DNA of 64,000 nucleotides from Flavimobilis sp052324925. Its GTDB lineage: Bacteria; Actinomycetota; Actinomycetes; Actinomycetales; Cellulomonadaceae. Numbering within the stretch: the first letter of the stretch is position 1; each line of letters starts with the position of its first letter. Below the pieces are notes generated by a model. It did not search any database and was not told the origin of the DNA. It was given only the letters and a program-made list of their open reading frames with translations. Shown here piece after piece: positions 61,009 through 64,000 of the stretch. The stretch lies in assembly GCA_052324925.1 (NCBI GenBank), contig JBQPRE010000002.1, one strand, 5' to 3'. The position numbers and the translations under genes were made by a program.

Positions 61009-61046
61009 GGTGTGGTCCTTTCAGGCGCGGTGGTCAGGCGACGTGG

Positions 61047-61065
61047 TGAGGTTAGCCTGCCCTTT
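61047..61065. promoter_or_regulatory. IdeR/DtxR-type iron box upstream of efeU
   Basis: TGAGGTTAGCCTGCCCTTT matches the 19-bp consensus TTAGGTTAGCCTAACCTAA at 14 positions, with an unbroken AGGTTAGCCT core. On the minus strand TAACCT (61049-61054) inside it fits a -10 box about 40 bases before efeU, so a bound repressor would block polymerase. Confidence 0.75.
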
Positions 61066-61170
61066 GTTCGCTCGTGACGTTACCGGACAGTGTGGGGCAC
61101 GACACTCGCGAGGCCCGTCCGTGTCGAAGGCTGGACTATGACGTGGGTCACACCACCTCGCGCACGACGA

Positions 61171-61201
61171 GGCCCCCTGCACCGCGAAGGTGCAGGGGGC
61201 C
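61171..61201 (-). terminator. Terminator of pgi
   Basis: Perfect 13-bp stem (61171-61183 with 61189-61201, GCGAA loop) 36 bases past the pgi stop. The remaining gap to efeU holds the iron box only. Confidence 0.8.
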
Positions 61202-61237
61202 CAGAAACCGCCGAACGGTGAGAGGCGTGCGAGCGCG

Positions 61238-62920
61238 TCAGCGGGCGCGGTGTGCCCGGTAGTACTCGATGAGGCCCTTCGTCGACGCATCCTGCGCCCC
61301 GAGAGCCGCGTCGTCGCCCGAGATCGCCGGAGCAATCTCCATCGCGAGCTTCTTGCCGAGCTCGACACCCCACTGGTCGAAGGAGTTGATGCCCCACACG
61401 ATGCCCTGGACGAACGTGATGTGCTCGTACAGCGCGACGAGCTGACCGAGCACCGCGGGCGTGAGCGCGGGGGCCATGATCGACGTCGTCGGGCGGTTGC
61501 CCGAGAACACGCGGGCCGGGACGATCGCCTCGGGCGTGCCCTCAGCACGCACCTCGTCGGCCGTCTTGCCGAACGCGAGCGCCTTCGTCTGCGCGAAGAA
61601 GTTCGAGAGGAACAGCTCGTGGACGTCGGCCTCGCCGTCGCGCAGCGGGTGCGCGGGGGTTGCCACGGCGATGAAGTCCGCGGGAACGAGGCGCGTGCCC
61701 TGGTGGATGAGCTGGTAGAAGGCGTGCTGGCCGTTCGTCCCCGGCTCGCCCCAGAAGATCTCACCGGTCTGCGACGTGACGGGCGAGCCGTCCCAGCGGA
61801 CCGACTTGCCGTTCGACTCCATGGTGAGCTGCTGGAGGTACGCCGCGAACCGGTGCAGGTGCTGCGCGTAGGGCAGGACCGCGTGGGAGTGTGCGTCGAG
61901 GAAGTTGACGTACCAGATGTTGAGCAGGCCCATGAGCGCGGGCACGTTCTGCTCGAACGGCGCGGTGCGGAAGTGCTCGTCCATCGTGTGGAAGCCCTCG
62001 AGGAGCTCCCCGAACGCGTCGGGGCCGATCGCGATCGCGAGCGCGAGCCCGATCGCCGAGTCGACCGAGTAGCGGCCTCCCACCCAGTCCCAGAAGCCGA
62101 AGGCGTTCGCGGGGTCGATCCCGAACGCCTCGACCTTGTCGAGCGCCGTCGAGACGGCGACGAAGTGGTGGGCGACGGCGCCCGCGCGGGCGGCCTCGGA
62201 GCCGTCGATCGCCCCTGCGGCCGTGAGGGTCTCCCAGAGCCATTCGCGCGCGAGGCGCGCGTTCGTCAGCGTCTCGAGAGTCGTGAAGGTCTTGGAGGCC
62301 ACGATGAAGAGCGTCGTCGTCGGGTCGAGACCCGCGGTCGTCTCTGCCACGTCGGTCGGGTCGATGTTCGAGACGAACCGCACCTCGATGTCGCCGACGT
62401 ACGGCTTGAGCGCCTCGTACGCCATGACGGGGCCGAGGTCGGAGCCGCCGATGCCGATGTTGACGACAGTCTTGACGGGCTCGCCCGTCACCCCGCGCCA
62501 CTCGCCCGTGCGAACCTTCTCGGCGAAGGAAGCGACCTCGGCGAGGACCTCCTGGACGTCGGTGTCGACGTCCTGGCCGTCGACGACGAGCGCGGGCTCG
62601 GCGTCGGCGGGACGGCGCAGCGCGGTGTGAAGGACCGCGCGGTCCTCGGTCGTGTTGATGTGCTCGCCCGCGAACATCGCCTCGATGCGGCCCCGGAGGC
62701 CGACCTCGTCGCCGAGACGGACCAAGAGCTCGAGGGTCTCGTCCGTGACGAGGTTCTTCGAGAGGTCGACGTGCAGGTCACCGGCGGTGCGGGTGAGTCG
62801 CTCGGCCCGCTGGGGGTCCGCAGCGAACCAGCCGCGCAGGTCGCCGCGGAACGCGTCGCGGTGCTCGCTGAGCGCACGCCACGCGGTCGTCGTGGTGGCG
62901 TCGATGGGGGAGGTGGACAC
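61238..62920 (-). CDS. pgi: Glucose-6-phosphate isomerase
   Basis: Interconverts glucose-6-phosphate and fructose-6-phosphate. 560 residues, the long eukaryote/E. coli-like form. NIGIGGSDLGPVMAYEALKP, SKTFTTLETLTNA, GGRYSVDSAIGLALAI, the catalytic Glu/His in SNGKSVRWDG and GTNGQHAFYQLIHQG, and the C-terminal SFDQWGVELGKKLA are present. GTG 62920 has GAGGAG 4 bases upstream; an ATG 12 codons earlier lacks one. TACCGT (62955-62960, minus strand) is a likely -10 box. Confidence 0.97.
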   Translation of the reverse strand: MSTSPIDATTTTAWRALSEHRDAFRGDLRGWFAADPQRAERLTRTAGDLHVDLSKNLVTDETLELLVRLGDEVGLRGRIEAMFAGEHINTTEDRAVLHTALRRPADAEPALVVDGQDVDTDVQEVLAEVASFAEKVRTGEWRGVTGEPVKTVVNIGIGGSDLGPVMAYEALKPYVGDIEVRFVSNIDPTDVAETTAGLDPTTTLFIVASKTFTTLETLTNARLAREWLWETLTAAGAIDGSEAARAGAVAHHFVAVSTALDKVEAFGIDPANAFGFWDWVGGRYSVDSAIGLALAIAIGPDAFGELLEGFHTMDEHFRTAPFEQNVPALMGLLNIWYVNFLDAHSHAVLPYAQHLHRFAAYLQQLTMESNGKSVRWDGSPVTSQTGEIFWGEPGTNGQHAFYQLIHQGTRLVPADFIAVATPAHPLRDGEADVHELFLSNFFAQTKALAFGKTADEVRAEGTPEAIVPARVFSGNRPTTSIMAPALTPAVLGQLVALYEHITFVQGIVWGINSFDQWGVELGKKLAMEIAPAISGDDAALGAQDASTKGLIEYYRAHRAR

Positions 62921-62954
62921 GAGACTCCTCGTTTCGGTCGAAGCTGTCGGTCCC

Positions 62955-62960
62955 ACGGTA
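62955..62960 (-). promoter_or_regulatory. Candidate -10 box of pgi
   Basis: TACCGT on the minus strand, predicted RNA start near 62948, 28 bases before GTG 62920. Confidence 0.4.
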
Positions 62961-63044
62961 CGACTCCGGCGACTGGTCGCGCTGGGACTTCTCGGTCGGT
63001 GGCGCGCGCACTCCCAGAGGTCGGACGGCCGGCTGGTCGTCAGG

Positions 63045-64000
63045 TCAGACGATGTCGCAGATGACGGTGCCCGAGCTCACGCCCGCGCCCGAGGCCGCCT
63101 GCAGGCTCGTCACCGTCCCGGCGCGGTGGGCGACGAGCGGCTGCTCCATCTTCATCGCCTCGAGCACGACGACGAGGTCGCCCGCGGCGACCTCCTGGCC
63201 CTCGGCCACGGCGACCTTGACGATCGTTCCCTGCATGGGGGAGCACAGCGAGGTGCCCGACGAGCCTGACGCCACGCGCGTCTGGCGACGCACCCGTTGC
63301 GGCCGGGCCCCCGGCCCTGACGGGCGGCGTGCCCCCGTGAGGCCAGCGGGGATGACCACCTCGAGGCGCTTGCCCGCGACCTCGACGACGACGCGCTCGG
63401 TCGCGGGAGCGCCGTCGGGCTCGGCGGTGCCAGCCCCCGTCGCGGGCGCGAGCGACGCGAGCGTGTCGACGAACTCCGTCTCGATCCAGCGCGTGTGCAC
63501 CCCGAACGCCTCGTCCGGGTCGACGGGGACGAAGCGCTCGTCGGCCATGACAGCCCGGTGGAAGGGGACGACGGTCGCGATGCCCTCGATCGTCAGCTCG
63601 CGCAGCGCGCGGCGAGCCCGCTGCGCCGCCTGCTCGCGCGTCGCGCCCGTGACGATGAGCTTGGCGATCATCGAGTCGAAGAGGCCCGAGACCGTGTCGC
63701 CTGCGACGACGCCCGAGTCGACGCGCACGCCCGGTCCCGTCGGAAGGTCGAAGCGCGTGATCGTGCCCGGCTGCGGGAGGAATCCCGCTGCAGGGTCCTC
63801 GCCGTTGAGCCGGAACTCGAAGGAGTGCCCGTGGACCTCGACCGAGTCGTAGCCGAGCGGCTCGCCCGCAGCGATGCGCAGCTGCTCGCGCACGAGGTCG
63901 ATCCCCGTGACCTCTTCCGTCACAGGGTGCTCGACCTGGAGGCGCGTGTTGACCTCGAGGAACGACAGGGTGCCGTCGAGCCCGACGAGGAACTCGCACG
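63045..64000 (-). CDS. accA: Acyl-CoA carboxylase alpha subunit (biotin carboxylase/carrier), 3' part
   Basis: The gene runs off the right edge; about 317 residues are visible. From the edge: end of the biotin carboxylase domain (EVNTRLQVEHPVTEEVTGID, then FEFRLNGEDPAAGFLPQPG), a linker region, and the C-terminal biotinyl domain with CSPMQGTIVKVAV and the biotin lysine in EAMKMEQ. This joined layout is the actinobacterial AccA3 type, which supplies malonyl- and methylmalonyl-CoA with separate beta subunits. The linker between about 63250 and 63480 is Pro/Arg/Ala-rich and poorly conserved. Pyruvate carboxylase is excluded as the carboxyltransferase domain is missing. Confidence 0.93.
   Translation of the reverse strand, partial: CEFLVGLDGTLSFLEVNTRLQVEHPVTEEVTGIDLVREQLRIAAGEPLGYDSVEVHGHSFEFRLNGEDPAAGFLPQPGTITRFDLPTGPGVRVDSGVVAGDTVSGLFDSMIAKLIVTGATREQAAQRARRALRELTIEGIATVVPFHRAVMADERFVPVDPDEAFGVHTRWIETEFVDTLASLAPATGAGTAEPDGAPATERVVVEVAGKRLEVVIPAGLTGARRPSGPGARPQRVRRQTRVASGSSGTSLCSPMQGTIVKVAVAEGQEVAAGDLVVVLEAMKMEQPLVAHRAGTVTSLQAASGAGVSSGTVICDIV

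Overview
The window reads as ordinary chromosome from a high-GC actinobacterium, most likely of the Micrococcales (Cellulomonas/Sanguibacter type; this placement is inference from protein flavour and gene content, not from a marker search). Support comes from the strong G/C third-position bias, many GTG starts, a mycothiol-type MshB deacetylase, FolP2, a DUF3117 protein, a SigE/anti-sigma/HtrA/TatB string, actinobacterial DapC/DapD/DapE and an IdeR-type iron box. From memory, gene order follows two M. tuberculosis stretches: typA-mshB-membrane protein-ferredoxin-dapC-dapD-dapE-LOG-folP2-DUF3117-O-methyltransferase-sigE-rseA-htrA-tatB (Rv1165 to Rv1224) and trpS/sdhCDAB-M20 amidohydrolase-cdd-deoA-add-PNP-pmm-lpdA (Rv3303c to Rv3336c). 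Here the two are fused, with lineage-specific insertions.

Layout. 1-7.4 kb: 3' part of typA, MshB-type deacetylase, small membrane protein, VanW protein, a degenerate prephenate-dehydratase-like protein, then pheA and tyrA. 7.4-8.2 kb: a stand-alone SH3-like domain protein and the 7Fe ferredoxin. 8.2-14.7 kb, all leftward: assimilatory sulfate reduction in the order sir-cysH-cysD-cysN-cysG. 15-21.4 kb: dapC, gltA, a three-copy intergenic repeat cluster, a membrane-anchored lysozyme-fold protein, and the divergent pair dapD/dapE. 21.5-31.2 kb: LOG, folP2, DUF3117, pepA, O-methyltransferase, sigE-rseA-htrA-tatB, trpS, 2H phosphoesterase. 31.4-35 kb: sdhCDAB (leftward). 35-54 kb: manC, an M20 amidohydrolase and a nucleoside uptake and salvage region (BMP lipoprotein, ABC ATPase, two permeases, cdd, deoA, add, deoC, and leftward punA-pmm), interrupted by a DUF202/DUF202/papain-fold-like/acidic-protein group and a siderophore-interacting protein, then lpdA. 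54-64 kb (leftward): HAD phosphatase, an unknown gene, a membrane-EEP fusion protein, efeUOB iron uptake under a likely IdeR box, pgi, and the 3' part of a biotin-dependent carboxylase alpha subunit.

How it fits together. The salvage genes form a route: nucleosides enter through the BMP-type ABC importer, are deaminated (Cdd, Add), split phosphorolytically (DeoA, PunA), and the pentose phosphates are interconverted by the phosphomutase and cleaved by DeoC. CysG makes the siroheme precursor needed by the sulfite reductase in the same leftward group. DapC/D/E supply meso-diaminopimelate. GltA and SdhCDAB are TCA-cycle genes and each has a CRP/GlxR-like palindrome upstream.

Regulation visible in sequence: at least a dozen genes have a TAnnnT-like hexamer ending 6-7 nt before the start codon, the signature of leaderless mRNAs. 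Strong hairpins close most transcription units. I found no tRNA, rRNA, CRISPR array, phage or insertion sequence. The least explained parts are the DUF202/papain-fold group (44.9-47.1 kb), the PheA-like paralogue (4.6-5.4 kb), the repeat cluster (17.8-18.1 kb) and the leader of the sulfate-reduction operon (14.65-14.76 kb).
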